From: Bacterioplanes sp965233665
GTDB lineage: Bacteria > Pseudomonadota > Gammaproteobacteria > Pseudomonadales > Oceanobacteraceae
Reading direction: 5' to 3'
NCBI GenBank assembly: GCA_965233665.1
Contig: CBDDTG010000032.1
Location: 17,695-81,694, forward strand
DNA: 64,000 bases
The notes under the pieces were generated by a model. It did not search any database, was not told the origin of the DNA, and saw nothing but the letters and a program-made list of their open reading frames with translations. This document shows, piece after piece, positions 26,728 through 36,195 of the stretch (its first letter is position 1; each line of letters begins with the position of its first letter). Position numbers and translations under genes: made by a program.

Positions 26728-27519
26728 ATGATTCGCATTGGCTTGATGCTATTGCTGACCAGTTGGACATTGTTCAGTCATGCCCACGCGCAACGCGTGG
26801 CCGTCGGCGTTTATCCTTTCGCGCCCTTTGTGGAAATGACAGAAGACAAAGATCAGCCCTACCAAGGGCTGACCATAGACTTGCTGGCGCTCCTTAACAG
26901 CAAGCAGCAAGACTATTTTTTTGACCCCGTTGCGGTGTCACCCAAGCGACGCTACCAAGCCTTCCAGCTAGGCGATTACGACTTACTGTTTTACGAGAGT
27001 AAAAACTGGGGTTGGGAGAACATAGAAATCGATGCTTCCATGGTGTATCAGCGAGGGCGTGAGCTGTATGTGGCGCTGGCAGATTCAGACCGAGACCAGA
27101 GTTTTTTTGACGACCTAAGCCAATATCGCCTCATCGGCATACTGGGTTATCACTATGGCTTTGCCAACCACAACAGTGACGAACAGTATCTGCGCAACAC
27201 CTATAACATGCTACTTAGCTGGGATCACAGGCGTAACTTTGACCTACTGTTCGAGCGACGAGGGGACGTATTAATCGTTAACCAGTCGTACTTGGATCGC
27301 TATATGAGCCGCCACCCAGAACGCGCGCAGCGACTATTGATCAGCGAGCAGTCCGATCAGATTTATCGGCACACCGTGTTGGTGCGCCCGGGCGCAGACC
27401 CGAGCGTCGAGACCATCAATACCTTGTTAAAGCAAATCATCCGGGACGGCAGTCTGGCACAACTGCTCCAGCAGCATGGTATTCGGCCAGAACTGGTGGT
27501 GCCGACTACCGTCCCTTAG
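26728..27519 (+). CDS. Periplasmic solute-binding (SBP_bac_3-like) protein
   Basis: A 263-residue secreted protein with signal peptide ending AHAQ. The mature part starts VAVGVYPFAPFVEM, then GLTIDLLALLN, and ends in a helix IIRDGSLAQLLQQHGI, as in family-3 solute-binding proteins. No permease or ATPase lies nearby, so it may be an orphan binding or sensory protein. The ligand is unknown. Confidence 0.75.
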   Translation: MIRIGLMLLLTSWTLFSHAHAQRVAVGVYPFAPFVEMTEDKDQPYQGLTIDLLALLNSKQQDYFFDPVAVSPKRRYQAFQLGDYDLLFYESKNWGWENIEIDASMVYQRGRELYVALADSDRDQSFFDDLSQYRLIGILGYHYGFANHNSDEQYLRNTYNMLLSWDHRRNFDLLFERRGDVLIVNQSYLDRYMSRHPERAQRLLISEQSDQIYRHTVLVRPGADPSVETINTLLKQIIRDGSLAQLLQQHGIRPELVVPTTVP

Positions 27520-27525
27520 TGCTCA

Positions 27526-28110
27526 TTAAGCGCGCATGACCGGACGCTCTTGCTCCACCTGGCTGAATACTTTGTAAAAGCTGGACTGCTCCTGAATATC
27601 AATGGGCAAATGCAAACGCCGCGAGATATCACTGGCAGAGAATATGCCACGTACCTGGTGGTGTGGTTCATCCACGACCAAGCAGTGCTGTTGATGGTTA
27701 TCTTTCAAAAAAGAAACGATATCACCAATGCTGGCATGTTCGACTTCTCCGATGTGCAGCGCCAGGAGATCTTGTTTGCGCGTCATTAAATCTGCCACAC
27801 GAATGTCGTCACGCGCGACTCGACGCTCACCGATATGACGCACGATGGCTTGCTCAGATAAATCCTGAGCGCTGATGACACCGACAAAAGCCCCCTGTTT
27901 ATCGACCACCAGTTGCAGCCGCACGTGGGTGGTCAGCATCACCTGACGAGCCGCCGCCGCTGCGAGCTCCGCCTCAATCACCAGCGGCTCGGTGCGCATA
28001 AAGTCGGTAAAAAACGCCATGGCTGGGCTCGCTACGGTCAGCAGCTCTGCTTGATCTGGTCGTACCAGCTCATCCACGTTCAATACTGGGTATAAAGTTA
28101 ATTTAGTCAT
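27526..28110 (-). CDS. CBS-domain protein
   Basis: A 194-residue protein with two CBS modules (VVDKQGAFVGVISAQDLSEQ and CLVVDEPHHQVRGIFSASDI). CBS pairs bind adenosine nucleotides and regulate partner activity. No catalytic domain is attached. The start at 28110 has AAGGAGA just upstream. The end is 6 bp from the convergent solute-binding gene. Confidence 0.85.
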   Translation of the reverse strand: MTKLTLYPVLNVDELVRPDQAELLTVASPAMAFFTDFMRTEPLVIEAELAAAAARQVMLTTHVRLQLVVDKQGAFVGVISAQDLSEQAIVRHIGERRVARDDIRVADLMTRKQDLLALHIGEVEHASIGDIVSFLKDNHQQHCLVVDEPHHQVRGIFSASDISRRLHLPIDIQEQSSFYKVFSQVEQERPVMRA

Positions 28111-28162
28111 CGTTGTTCTCCTTGGGCGTTTGCTTAACTGGCCCATTGTGTGAAAGGGAAAG

Positions 28163-28456
28163 TCAGAACTGGAGAACAACGGGTGGCGCCCGAATCGGGC
28201 TGGTTAACCGGCGATGAAAGGGAGCAGCAGACGCTGCGAAAAGATACGGCGTTTGGTAAGCAACCAGGGGCTGGTTCAGCGGCGTACGACTCAGGCAAAT
28301 GTCGTCAGCTGCATCATTGCCATCGAGCCACCATTGGCCTTGGTCACCCAGCTCAGATGAGCAGGCCGGGTAGGAAAACTCATGTTGGTATTCAACGTCG
28401 GCACTCAGCACAGCACCGCTGAATAGCAACGTCAGAATGAACAGCCACTGCATCAT
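28163..28456 (-). CDS. Small secreted hypothetical protein
   Basis: A 97-residue protein with a signal peptide (MMQWLFILTLLFSGAVLSA) and two Cys in the mature part. I recognise no family. The start at 28456 has GGAG upstream and opens the signal peptide directly. It lies upstream of the CBS gene on the same strand. Confidence 0.55.
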   Translation of the reverse strand: MMQWLFILTLLFSGAVLSADVEYQHEFSYPACSSELGDQGQWWLDGNDAADDICLSRTPLNQPLVAYQTPYLFAASAAPFHRRLTSPIRAPPVVLQF

Positions 28457-28756
28457 AGGCCGCTCCAATAAAGAGATACTGTCAGAATAAATCACTTGGC
28501 TGCGAGTTGAAGCCATTTTTTTGCAACGCTTTGTTGCTGGGCTAGGTCACCTGCAGGTTTATGAGAAGCAAGCCTGAGCCAAACGCCAATCTCTAGCCGC
28601 TGGAGGATGGCAGTGCCTTCGGTATGCTTCGCCTGGATGATGCTTCACTTTCTGTAAGTAGCTATCATCCAGCCCTCGACGTCGTGACACTGGCTATTGT
28701 CTCCAGACTCGTTTACGACTATACCCCACACCTCAGTTATTGCTTGTGAGCAGACT
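28457..28756. other. 300-bp intergenic region
   Basis: No convincing gene. It serves as the divergent promoter region of the small secreted protein and the MscS-like gene. A 7-bp inverted repeat GGATGAT/ATCATCC at about 28634-28670 brackets a 20-nt loop. No riboswitch class was recognised. Confidence 0.4.
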
Positions 28757-29260
28757 ATGACGTTGTTGCTAATTATTGCCATCATTGCGGGGCTTCTCCT
28801 CAGTATTCGACTGGCCAGTGCTTCCATTGCTCGCTTAGGTGAGAAAAAGTCGGTTGGCGTGTATCGTGTTAAGTACATTACCAAGACCATCAATCTGGCA
28901 TTGTTGGTGTTTTTTAGCATCGCACTGGTGTCGGTACTGGGCATTGAATACTCCCAAGTCGCGATTTTTTTATCGTCCATTTTTGCCGTGATTGGCGTTG
29001 CTCTGTTCGCCCAATGGTCGATTTTGAGCAACATCACCGCCAGCCTGATTATTTTTTTTGGTTTCCCCTATCGGGTCGGCGACCGCATTCGGGTGATGGA
29101 CAAGGATGAAGACATATCCGGCATCATCGAAGAAATTGCGTTGTTTCACGTATTGATTCGCCGCGGCGAAGAGCTCATCACCTACCCAAACAATCTGATT
29201 CTGCAAAAAGGTGTCATTAAAAATCCCAAAGCCACGCTCAGCGACGACCCCGAGGTCTAA
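28757..29260 (+). CDS. Short MscS-like mechanosensitive channel
   Basis: A 167-residue membrane protein with two or three membrane helices followed by an MscS beta domain: FAQWSILSNITASLIIFFGFPYRVGDRIRV, GIIEEIALFHVLIRR and TYPNNLILQKGVIKNP. It lacks the long C-terminal domain of classical MscS. It is likely an osmotic-release channel or a signalling variant. The ATG at 28757 is chosen because it opens the first helix and has GTGAG upstream. Confidence 0.8.
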   Translation: MTLLLIIAIIAGLLLSIRLASASIARLGEKKSVGVYRVKYITKTINLALLVFFSIALVSVLGIEYSQVAIFLSSIFAVIGVALFAQWSILSNITASLIIFFGFPYRVGDRIRVMDKDEDISGIIEEIALFHVLIRRGEELITYPNNLILQKGVIKNPKATLSDDPEV

Positions 29261-29287
29261 AAAAACCCGCCGATGGCGGGTTTTTTT
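29259..29287. terminator. Bidirectional intrinsic terminator
   Basis: CCCGCC-GAT-GGCGGG with A-run before and a T7-run after, directly at the MscS stop. It serves the MscS-like gene and the convergent argG. Confidence 0.88.
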
Positions 29288-29315
29288 ACTCTCAAGCATC
29301 AATAATCAACTGTGC

Positions 29316-30532
29316 TTACCACAGAGAGCGGCCTTTTTTTGCCGCCGTGCGTAACCGCAACGCGTTAAGACGAATAAAGCCTTCGGCATCTTTTTGATCG
29401 TAAGCGCCGTCGTCATCCTCAAATGTTGCGGTCAGCTCACAGAACAAAGAGTCCTCAGATTTACGCCCCACCACAATGACGTTGCCTTTGTAGAGTTTTA
29501 ACCGCACCACACCGTTAACCATTTTCTGCGTATCATCAATGGCGGCTTGCAGCATTTCACGCTCTGGAGACCACCAGTAGCCGTTGTAAATCAACTTGGC
29601 ATAGCGCGGCATCAGTTCGTCTTTTAAATGCGCTGCTTCGCGATCCAGAGTGATGGATTCAATCGCCCGGTGTGCTTTTAGCAGCACAGTGCCCGCCGGC
29701 GTTTCATAACAGCCACGAGCTTTCATGCCAACATAGCGGTTTTCAACAATGTCGACCCGGCCGATGCCGTTGGCACCGGCCAGTTTGTTTAGCTCTTCCA
29801 TAATGGTGGCTGGTGATTTTTCTACGCCATCAATGGCCACCGGGTCACCTTTTTGATAGCTGATTTCAACGTAGGTGGGTTCGTCCGGTGCTTGCTCAGG
29901 CGATACCGACCATAACCACATGTCTTCTTCTGGCTCAGCCAAGGGTCTTCGATCAGATCACCCTCGTAGGAAATGTGCAGCAGGTTAGCATCCATGGAAT
30001 AAGGCGATTTTTTGCCCGCTTTGTTTTCCACCGGAATGCCGTGCGAGTCACAGTAGGCCATCAGCTTTTCACGTGAGTTCAAGTCCCATTCGCGCCACGG
30101 CGCAATCACTCTCACACCTGGCTTTAATGCGTAGGCGCCAAGCTCGAAACGCACTTGGTCGTTGCCCTTACCGGTTGCACCGTGGGCAATGGCATCGGCG
30201 CCTGTTTCGTTGGCAATTTCTACCAGACGCTTAGCAATCAGAGGGCGAGCAATGGACGTGCCCAGCAGGTATTCACCTTCGTAAATGGTATTGGCACGGA
30301 ACATAGGGAAAACAAAGTCACGCGCAAACTCTTCGCGCAGATCATCAATGTAAATCTCTTTGATCCCCAAGGCTTCGGCTTTAGCACGAGCCGGCTCCAC
30401 CTCTTCGCCTTGACCCAGGTCAGCCGTAAAAGTCACGACTTCGCATTGATATTGTTCTTTCAGCCACTTGGCGATCACCGATGTATCGAGACCGCCAGAG
30501 TAAGCCAACACCACTTTTTTGATGTCTGACAT
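29316..30532 (-). pseudogene. argG: Argininosuccinate synthase with one-base frameshift
   Basis: Both halves are clear ArgG. The N-terminal part has VVLAYSGGLDTSVIAKWLKE (ATP P-loop) and the C-terminal part has EEDMWLWSVSPEQAP, followed by the rest of the synthetase domain to the normal end. The reading frame shifts after EDPW, near 29938-29941, where one G (C on the plus strand) appears to be missing. Restoring it gives EDPWAEPEEDMW and a protein of exactly 405 residues, the normal family length. ArgG makes argininosuccinate from citrulline and aspartate. The break is either a real lesion, implying arginine auxotrophy, or a homopolymer sequencing error. The latter seems more likely for a core gene. 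Confidence 0.9.
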
Positions 30533-30666
30533 GCATGTTCTCCAGCTTGGCTTGCCCGGCTTGTTGTCGACGCAGGAACGCGTTTTTCGCGGCGGGCGAT
30601 CGTAAAGCAGCGCATTGTACTGCCTTGAATTAAATTTTGCCAGAAGGGTTTTTTACCGAATTTTAT

Positions 30667-31608
30667 TCACCGCTGTGCGCTACTAAACCCTTTCCTCGGC
30701 GGTAATTGGAACTGCAGCTCGGGTGGGATTTCCATGTCCTCACGCTGCTCCAATCGAATGGTGACACGGCGGTTCTGCGCCCGTCCACTGGCGGTATCGT
30801 TACTGGCGACGGGATAGCGCCCGCCATGGAAGCGAGTGGTAATTTTTTCCGGGTCGATGCCCTTCAGAATAAAATATCGTTCGACCGCTTCGACCCTGGC
30901 TTTTGACATTTGTCGATTGTCATAGCGGCGCCCCTGACGGTCGGCATGGCCATCCAAATAAATGGCAAACACACGCGGATCATTCTGTGCGTAGAAGATA
31001 ATTCGATCCAACAACTTCTTATCACGCAGATCTAGGCCCTTTTCGCCCGACTCAAAGAACACCCGCGAACGCGCCACCTGATCAAAGTTCAGTGGCAGCA
31101 GTTGATCGACACATTTTAGGTAGTCCTGGTAGTAATCCTTAAACATCACCGCAGACACATGCACTTTGACCGCACGCCCCTGATCGTAATAGGTCTCGTG
31201 GGCAATGGTGGGCTGCTTGCCTTGAAGTAAGGCGTGTAAGAATTGATTCGTTCGTTTGGCATCCAGCACCAGATTCGGGCTATCGTCGATGATCTTGCTG
31301 GTCCCCAGCGGCTCACTGCGGCCACTGGGTTGCCAAGGCGGGGGAAGAATGCTGACGCGGGCACGGCTGTAGGCCATTAAGTTGCGATTGGCCATGAGCC
31401 TGAATTCCACATCTTCACCGGCCTGATGGTAAAACTGAGCACGGCCGTAGCCGGGAATGCGCTGTTCAAACACGCATTCAAAGATGGAGCCGCTCAGCGA
31501 CCACTCTGTGGTTTCTACCGAACCGCCGTATTCCAGTGCTTGCGCCAGCCAAGGCGATAGCAAGCACACCAGCGCGATTCGGCTAGCCCTGCTCAGGTTA
31601 CGCAGCAT
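30667..31608 (-). CDS. motY: Sodium-type flagellar stator-associated protein MotY
   Basis: A 313-residue secreted protein with signal peptide (LAQALEYGG), an N-terminal MotY domain (WSLSGSIFECVFEQRIPGYG) and a C-terminal OmpA/peptidoglycan-binding domain (IYLDGHADRQGRRYDNRQMS and AQNRRVTIRL). MotY forms the T-ring around the flagellar motor of polar flagella. Its place between argG and pyrC matches Pseudomonas. Divergent from pyrC. Confidence 0.9.
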   Translation of the reverse strand: MLRNLSRASRIALVCLLSPWLAQALEYGGSVETTEWSLSGSIFECVFEQRIPGYGRAQFYHQAGEDVEFRLMANRNLMAYSRARVSILPPPWQPSGRSEPLGTSKIIDDSPNLVLDAKRTNQFLHALLQGKQPTIAHETYYDQGRAVKVHVSAVMFKDYYQDYLKCVDQLLPLNFDQVARSRVFFESGEKGLDLRDKKLLDRIIFYAQNDPRVFAIYLDGHADRQGRRYDNRQMSKARVEAVERYFILKGIDPEKITTRFHGGRYPVASNDTASGRAQNRRVTIRLEQREDMEIPPELQFQLPPRKGFSSAQR

Positions 31609-31789
31609 AATGTCAGTCTGTCTGTGTCATCGCCAACTCTTCATAGCTTGCCCGCGTGGGCGGTTTACGGGTCTATCTTGTTGTCGGCCGCGGATCATAA
31701 AAGTTGAGGCCATTTGCTACATCGGCATTTGCCCCAGCTTCCGGTACAATGCGCGCCAGCTGAATCTTTCTCACCGACCGAGGCTGCTC

Positions 31790-32827
31790 ATGACCGATCG
31801 CATCACCCTAACTCGCCCTGACGACTGGCACCTGCACCTGCGCGATGGGCCGGTACTGCAACATACCGTGCCAGCGACCGCTCGCGTGATGGGCCGCGCC
31901 ATTGTCATGCCAAACTTGCAGCCACCGGTGATGAATGCAGAGCAGGCAAGCGGCTACCGTGATCGTATTCTGTCAAAAGTGCCGCAAGGACTCAGTTTCA
32001 ATCCGTTAATGGTGTTGTATCTCACCGATAACACAACGCCGGAGATGATTCGCGAGGCTAAAGAGTCAGGTGTGGTCGTGGCCGTCAAACTCTACCCTGC
32101 CGGCGCCACCACCAACTCGGATTCCGGTGTCACGGACTTAAGCAAGCTCGATGACATCGCCGCCGCTTTGGCCGAAAACGACATGCCTTTGCTGGTGCAC
32201 GGCGAAGTCACGCATTCTGAAATCGATATCTTTGACCGCGAAAAGCGCTTTTTGGATGAAATCCTGGCGCCGCTGGTAGCCCGCCACCCGACCCTACGCA
32301 TGGTGGTTGAGCACATCACTACTGCCGATGCCGTTGAGTTCGTTAACTCACAAGGCCCGCACGTAGGCGCCACCATCACCGTTCAGCACTTGGCCTATAA
32401 CCGCAATCATATGCTGGTGGGCGGGATCAAGCCGCACTACTATTGCTTGCCGATTCTTAAACGCGGGCGTCATCAACAGGCATTGCAAGAGGCGGCCATC
32501 AGTGGCAGTCCGAAGTTCTTTCTCGGCACCGACAGTGCACCGCACGCCAAAGGCAACAAAGAAAGCGCTTGTGGCTGTGCCGGCTGCTATACCGCTTATG
32601 CCGCCATTGAACTGTATGCCGAAATCTTCGAAGACCTCGGTGCACTGGATAAATTAGAAGGTTTTGCCAGCTTCTTTGGCCCTGACTTTTACCGCTTGCC
32701 ACGCAACAGCGATGAAATCACCTTGGTGCGCCAAGATTGGCAAGTACCCGCAGAGATGACTTTTGGCAGCGACGTCATCGTGCCCCTTCGGGCCGGTGAA
32801 ACCCTGCGCTGGAAATTAGAATATTAA
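31790..32827 (+). CDS. pyrC: Dihydroorotase
   Basis: A 345-residue class II dihydroorotase. It has the metal HxH in DDWHLHLRDG, the carboxylated Lys in VAVKLYPAGATTNS, LVHGEVT and the catalytic Asp in LGTDSAPHAKGNKE. It catalyses dihydroorotate formation in pyrimidine synthesis. A longer open frame upstream crosses the antisense of motY and is not used; the ATG at 31790 begins the conserved sequence. Confidence 0.95.
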   Translation: MTDRITLTRPDDWHLHLRDGPVLQHTVPATARVMGRAIVMPNLQPPVMNAEQASGYRDRILSKVPQGLSFNPLMVLYLTDNTTPEMIREAKESGVVVAVKLYPAGATTNSDSGVTDLSKLDDIAAALAENDMPLLVHGEVTHSEIDIFDREKRFLDEILAPLVARHPTLRMVVEHITTADAVEFVNSQGPHVGATITVQHLAYNRNHMLVGGIKPHYYCLPILKRGRHQQALQEAAISGSPKFFLGTDSAPHAKGNKESACGCAGCYTAYAAIELYAEIFEDLGALDKLEGFASFFGPDFYRLPRNSDEITLVRQDWQVPAEMTFGSDVIVPLRAGETLRWKLEY

Positions 32828-32872
32828 TCCGCTAGTTCGCGCATTTTTCTATCCGACTAAATAAGGCAAGGC

Positions 32873-33523
32873 ATGAGTGATACGCAAGAAAAATCCATGA
32901 TGGCACAACGATTCCGCGGCTTTTTACCCGTGGTGGTGGATGTGGAAACGGGTGGTTTCAATGCACGCACCGATGCCTTGCTAGAAATTGCCATGGTGCC
33001 TCTGGGCATGGACGATGAGGGTTACCTCTACCCCAAAGAAACGCTATCCGCGCTGGTGCACCCGTTTGACGGCGCCAACTTAGAGCAAGAAGCGTTGGAC
33101 TTCACCGGCATCGACCCTTTTGACCCGGAGCGCGATGCCGAGTTTGAAATTGACGTTCTGACACGCATGTTTCAAACCATTCGCCGTGAAATCAAGCACT
33201 ATGGTTGCAACCGCGCCGTGCTGGTTGGGCACAACGCCCACTTCGACCACGGTTTTCTGCGTGAAGCCGTTGCTCGTAACGATATTAAGCGCGATCCGTT
33301 TCATCCGTTTTCGTCCTTCGATACCGCCTCCATTGCCGCGGTGTCGCTCGGCCATACTGTACTCGCCAAAAGCTGCAAAATGGCCGGCATCGAGTTCGAC
33401 AACAGCGAAGCGCACAGCGCCGCTTACGATACCGAAAAAACCGCCGAGCTGTTTTGCTACATCATTAACCGTTACAAAGACTTGGGAGGCTGGCCACTGG
33501 CGGCTCCCGCTGACAGTGAATAA
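32873..33523 (+). CDS. rnt: Ribonuclease T
   Basis: A 216-residue DEDD exonuclease: VVVDVETGGF (DxE), GHNAHFDHGF and HSAAYDTEKTAELF. RNase T trims the 3' ends of tRNAs and other stable RNAs. It follows pyrC by 45 bp in the same order as in Pseudomonas. AAGGCAAGG precedes the ATG. Confidence 0.95.
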   Translation: MSDTQEKSMMAQRFRGFLPVVVDVETGGFNARTDALLEIAMVPLGMDDEGYLYPKETLSALVHPFDGANLEQEALDFTGIDPFDPERDAEFEIDVLTRMFQTIRREIKHYGCNRAVLVGHNAHFDHGFLREAVARNDIKRDPFHPFSSFDTASIAAVSLGHTVLAKSCKMAGIEFDNSEAHSAAYDTEKTAELFCYIINRYKDLGGWPLAAPADSE

Positions 33524-33528
33524 CCCGC

Positions 33529-33900
33529 ATGGATTATCGTTTTTTTTACAATGAGCGCCAGCTGCCCTGTGCACGCCTATCGATGGATCATGAAGCCTTT
33601 GGCTTCTGGCTCAGCGACGACTTGGGCGACGATCTGCATACCCTGGCAACACTGCTGGAAAAAGTCGACGCGCTATTAAATGGAGAGCTGCAAGAGTTCG
33701 ACTGGCACGGCCATGACTTTTTGCTGAAACTGAGCCGCGATGATGCCGATGTCATTGCCCATGAGCTGCTGCAAGAACATTCGTTAGATGAGCTCAACGA
33801 TGAAGACATGGATTTTTACGATGCCGAGTCTCGCGCCAGCTGCGGCTTAGAAGATTTCAAAGATCTGCTGATTGAATGGCGGGATTTTCTGGAAGACTGA
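33529..33900 (+). CDS. YacL-like (UPF0231) protein
   Basis: A 123-residue acidic protein. The start MDYRFFYNERQLPCARLSMDHEAFG and the end DFYDAESRASCGLEDFKDLL match UPF0231 (YacL). Function unknown. It begins 5 bp after rnt and probably shares its transcript. A strong terminator follows. Confidence 0.82.
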   Translation: MDYRFFYNERQLPCARLSMDHEAFGFWLSDDLGDDLHTLATLLEKVDALLNGELQEFDWHGHDFLLKLSRDDADVIAHELLQEHSLDELNDEDMDFYDAESRASCGLEDFKDLLIEWRDFLED

Positions 33901-33927
33901 TCGGCCATTTTTATCAATCAAGACCAC

Positions 33928-33961
33928 AAAAAAGGCGCCATTAATAATGGCGCCTTTTTTT
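33928..33961. terminator. Bidirectional intrinsic terminator
   Basis: GGCGCCAT / ATGGCGCC with the loop TAATA, preceded by six A and followed by seven T. Ends the pyrC-rnt-yacL-like unit and the convergent sphingomyelinase gene. Confidence 0.88.
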
Positions 33962-34019
33962 GTTTCAGCTTGGCCAGCGCCCTGAGCAAGTCGGCTCAGA
34001 GCACCAGGGCAAAATGGCC

Positions 34020-35705
34020 TTACGGACGCACCAGCTCAAAACGCTCATGGCTGTTAGGCTTAGAGGCATTGGCACTCAAACCCACACCGCCGCCAAAATC
34101 AGCGCGCACGTAGTTACCGTTATCGGCCTGCAGTGCAATCTGGCCGTTACCCATTTCGACCAGAGTAAACAAGGCTGCCGCTTGCGGCTGATCAAACTTG
34201 GCTTTTAACGTGCCAAACAGGTACGAATCCAAGCCCACATATAAGCCACCACGGGCACGAATCGCGACTTTACCTTGGTGCTGCTCCAGCACAAAGGTCT
34301 CCCAGCTGCCGCGCAAATCCGAGCCGGCGGAAATAAAACTGTCGCCGCCCGTCATTGCACGCCAGAAATGACCGTTAGCGGTTTTTAAATGCAACGGGTC
34401 GCCGTAATACGGGAACTCACTGCGCTGAGCATCGCTTGCAAAACGGAACAAGCCACGCACTGGGTAATGATCGGATAAATCCCATTCACCCCACAGCTCA
34501 GCATCGATGCTGCGTGGTGCAAATGCCTGCTGTTCAGCGCTCAGGGCGGGCTGATGCACACGGCTCACCAAGGTGTAATCCAGGTACTCAACGTAAGGCT
34601 GCTCAGCCCAGTGGTTGGTATTGGCATCGTAGGTGAAGTTATGACCGGTATTTTGTGGTTCACGCGCACTTAATACCGCTTCCATGTAGTCGCGATCTTC
34701 CGGCAACCCACCTTTATTGACGTTAAAGTCACCCGCCATAATCACTGGCTCGTCCGCCGGAATATTCAGTGAGCGAATATAATCACCCATTTCCTGCAGC
34801 TGGGCTTTACGCGCATTGCGGTTAGCATCGTCGTCTGATGACTGAGTATGGGTCGCAAACACATGGTAAGTTTTGCCCAGCTTATTGATGCGGGTATAAA
34901 TCACACCCCGCGTGGCGGCGCATTGCAAGCCATCACAAGCGCTGTATTTGTGCGCACCTTCCAGTTCAAAAGGCCAGCGCGAAACAATGCGCGTACCCGA
35001 CCCCATGACTTTGCCCAGCTTAAAAATCTCAGCGCTTTGATACGGGTATTCAGCACGCAAGTTATCCAGCAGTTTGTTGCTCGACAGTGGGTCAAACACT
35101 TCGGTTAATACCAGCACATCGTAGCCAGACATCGCCTCGGGCATACGCTCCAAGCGCGTGCCGACTTTTTTCGAGCCGTAAACCGTCGTGGCCCAGACGT
35201 TATAGCTCAGCACATTAAAGCTGCCGGCATCGCCCAGCGCGGGTTTTTCGTCCTGCGGGTGAATCACATAGTGCACGCTGCCACCGTCGCTCAGCTCACT
35301 GGCTTTAACCGCCAGCTGTGCTTGCTTACCCGCCAGAGAAATCTCTTGGTAGTGGCTTTGCTCACCGCTCAGTTGTGGCAGCTGCCAATCGTTGCCGGTG
35401 GCGGAGTAAGTCAGCTCGGTGCCTTGCAGTTGCTGGCTCAGCTGCAGCTGGTAATCATCGCTGCTCAAGCGCACGGTCACATCGCTATCGACACCCTCGC
35501 TGCGCGTCAGCAGCACGACATCACGGGTCGCCAACGGCGGGATGGTCGCACTCAGGGCTTCGTTGCCGTTGGGCAGCTCAACCGCCAAAGATTGCAGGGT
35601 ACTGTTGGTCACCGTTACCCGGGTTTCAACCGCCTGTTGCGGTGGCTGAGACATGGCCATGGCATTGGCGGCCATAACGCAGGACGCCAGGGTCAATACA
35701 CGCAT
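34020..35705 (-). CDS. Secreted sphingomyelinase C-like phosphodiesterase
   Basis: A 561-residue secreted protein with signal peptide (AMAMSQ region). The central EEP phosphodiesterase domain has FNVLSYNVWATTVYGSKKVG, VLTEVFD, THTQSSDDD, MAGDFNVNKGG and a terminal DLSDHYPVRG; this is the bacterial neutral sphingomyelinase (beta-hemolysin) type. The C-terminal 120 residues (LKTANGHFWRAMTGGDSFIS and GNYVRADFGGGVG) look like a fascin-type beta-trefoil. It would cleave sphingomyelin or related phospholipids outside the cell. Lipid-phosphate scavenging is possible for a marine bacterium. Confidence 0.85.
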   Translation of the reverse strand: MRVLTLASCVMAANAMAMSQPPQQAVETRVTVTNSTLQSLAVELPNGNEALSATIPPLATRDVVLLTRSEGVDSDVTVRLSSDDYQLQLSQQLQGTELTYSATGNDWQLPQLSGEQSHYQEISLAGKQAQLAVKASELSDGGSVHYVIHPQDEKPALGDAGSFNVLSYNVWATTVYGSKKVGTRLERMPEAMSGYDVLVLTEVFDPLSSNKLLDNLRAEYPYQSAEIFKLGKVMGSGTRIVSRWPFELEGAHKYSACDGLQCAATRGVIYTRINKLGKTYHVFATHTQSSDDDANRNARKAQLQEMGDYIRSLNIPADEPVIMAGDFNVNKGGLPEDRDYMEAVLSAREPQNTGHNFTYDANTNHWAEQPYVEYLDYTLVSRVHQPALSAEQQAFAPRSIDAELWGEWDLSDHYPVRGLFRFASDAQRSEFPYYGDPLHLKTANGHFWRAMTGGDSFISAGSDLRGSWETFVLEQHQGKVAIRARGGLYVGLDSYLFGTLKAKFDQPQAAALFTLVEMGNGQIALQADNGNYVRADFGGGVGLSANASKPNSHERFELVRP

Positions 35706-35759
35706 TATTTCTACTCACGCTAAAAAAGCGCGTAATTTACCGTATTTGCGGCAACAATG

Positions 35760-36182
35760 TTATGCGTTTGTGACGATTGGCTGGCCACTGTCGCTATTGG
35801 TCGGTGACACCGCGTACTGCGCCATCACTTCTTGCAGCAGTGGAATGGTGTGCTTAGCCACAGGGTCATCTTGCTGCCCGTCCCCCGCGTGTTGAAACTC
35901 CCCCGCATCAAAGGCCAAGCAAATGGAAGCGGCCGGTTCAGGTAGCTGACCTTGGGCTTGCGCCAGCACATCGGCTCGAGTCATGTGCGTGAAAATGTTC
36001 TTCATCACACCGGCGCCGTCAGTAAACATCAGATCTCCCGCCACCAGTTGCTGCGCCACGTGCCGGGCAAGTTCATTCAACGCCTGCATAGTGGTGACGC
36101 CGTGCTGGCGACAAAAGTCTTCAACCGGCTGCTGCAGAGTGTCCTTTAGAATCGCTGCGGCTAAAAGTTCATTCAATGTCAT
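35760..36182 (-). CDS. Hypothetical protein of 140 residues
   Basis: A soluble protein beginning MTLNELLAAAILKDTLQQP; no family recognised. The ATG at 36182 has GGAGAAGG just upstream. The open frame continues further upstream only because it reads through the 262-bp inverted-repeat element. That element ends 13 bp before the start codon, so it has replaced or become the promoter region. The sphingomyelinase gene follows after 54 bp. Confidence 0.65.
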   Translation of the reverse strand: MTLNELLAAAILKDTLQQPVEDFCRQHGVTTMQALNELARHVAQQLVAGDLMFTDGAGVMKNIFTHMTRADVLAQAQGQLPEPAASICLAFDAGEFQHAGDGQQDDPVAKHTIPLLQEVMAQYAVSPTNSDSGQPIVTNA

Positions 36183-36195
36183 ACCCTTCTCCGAG

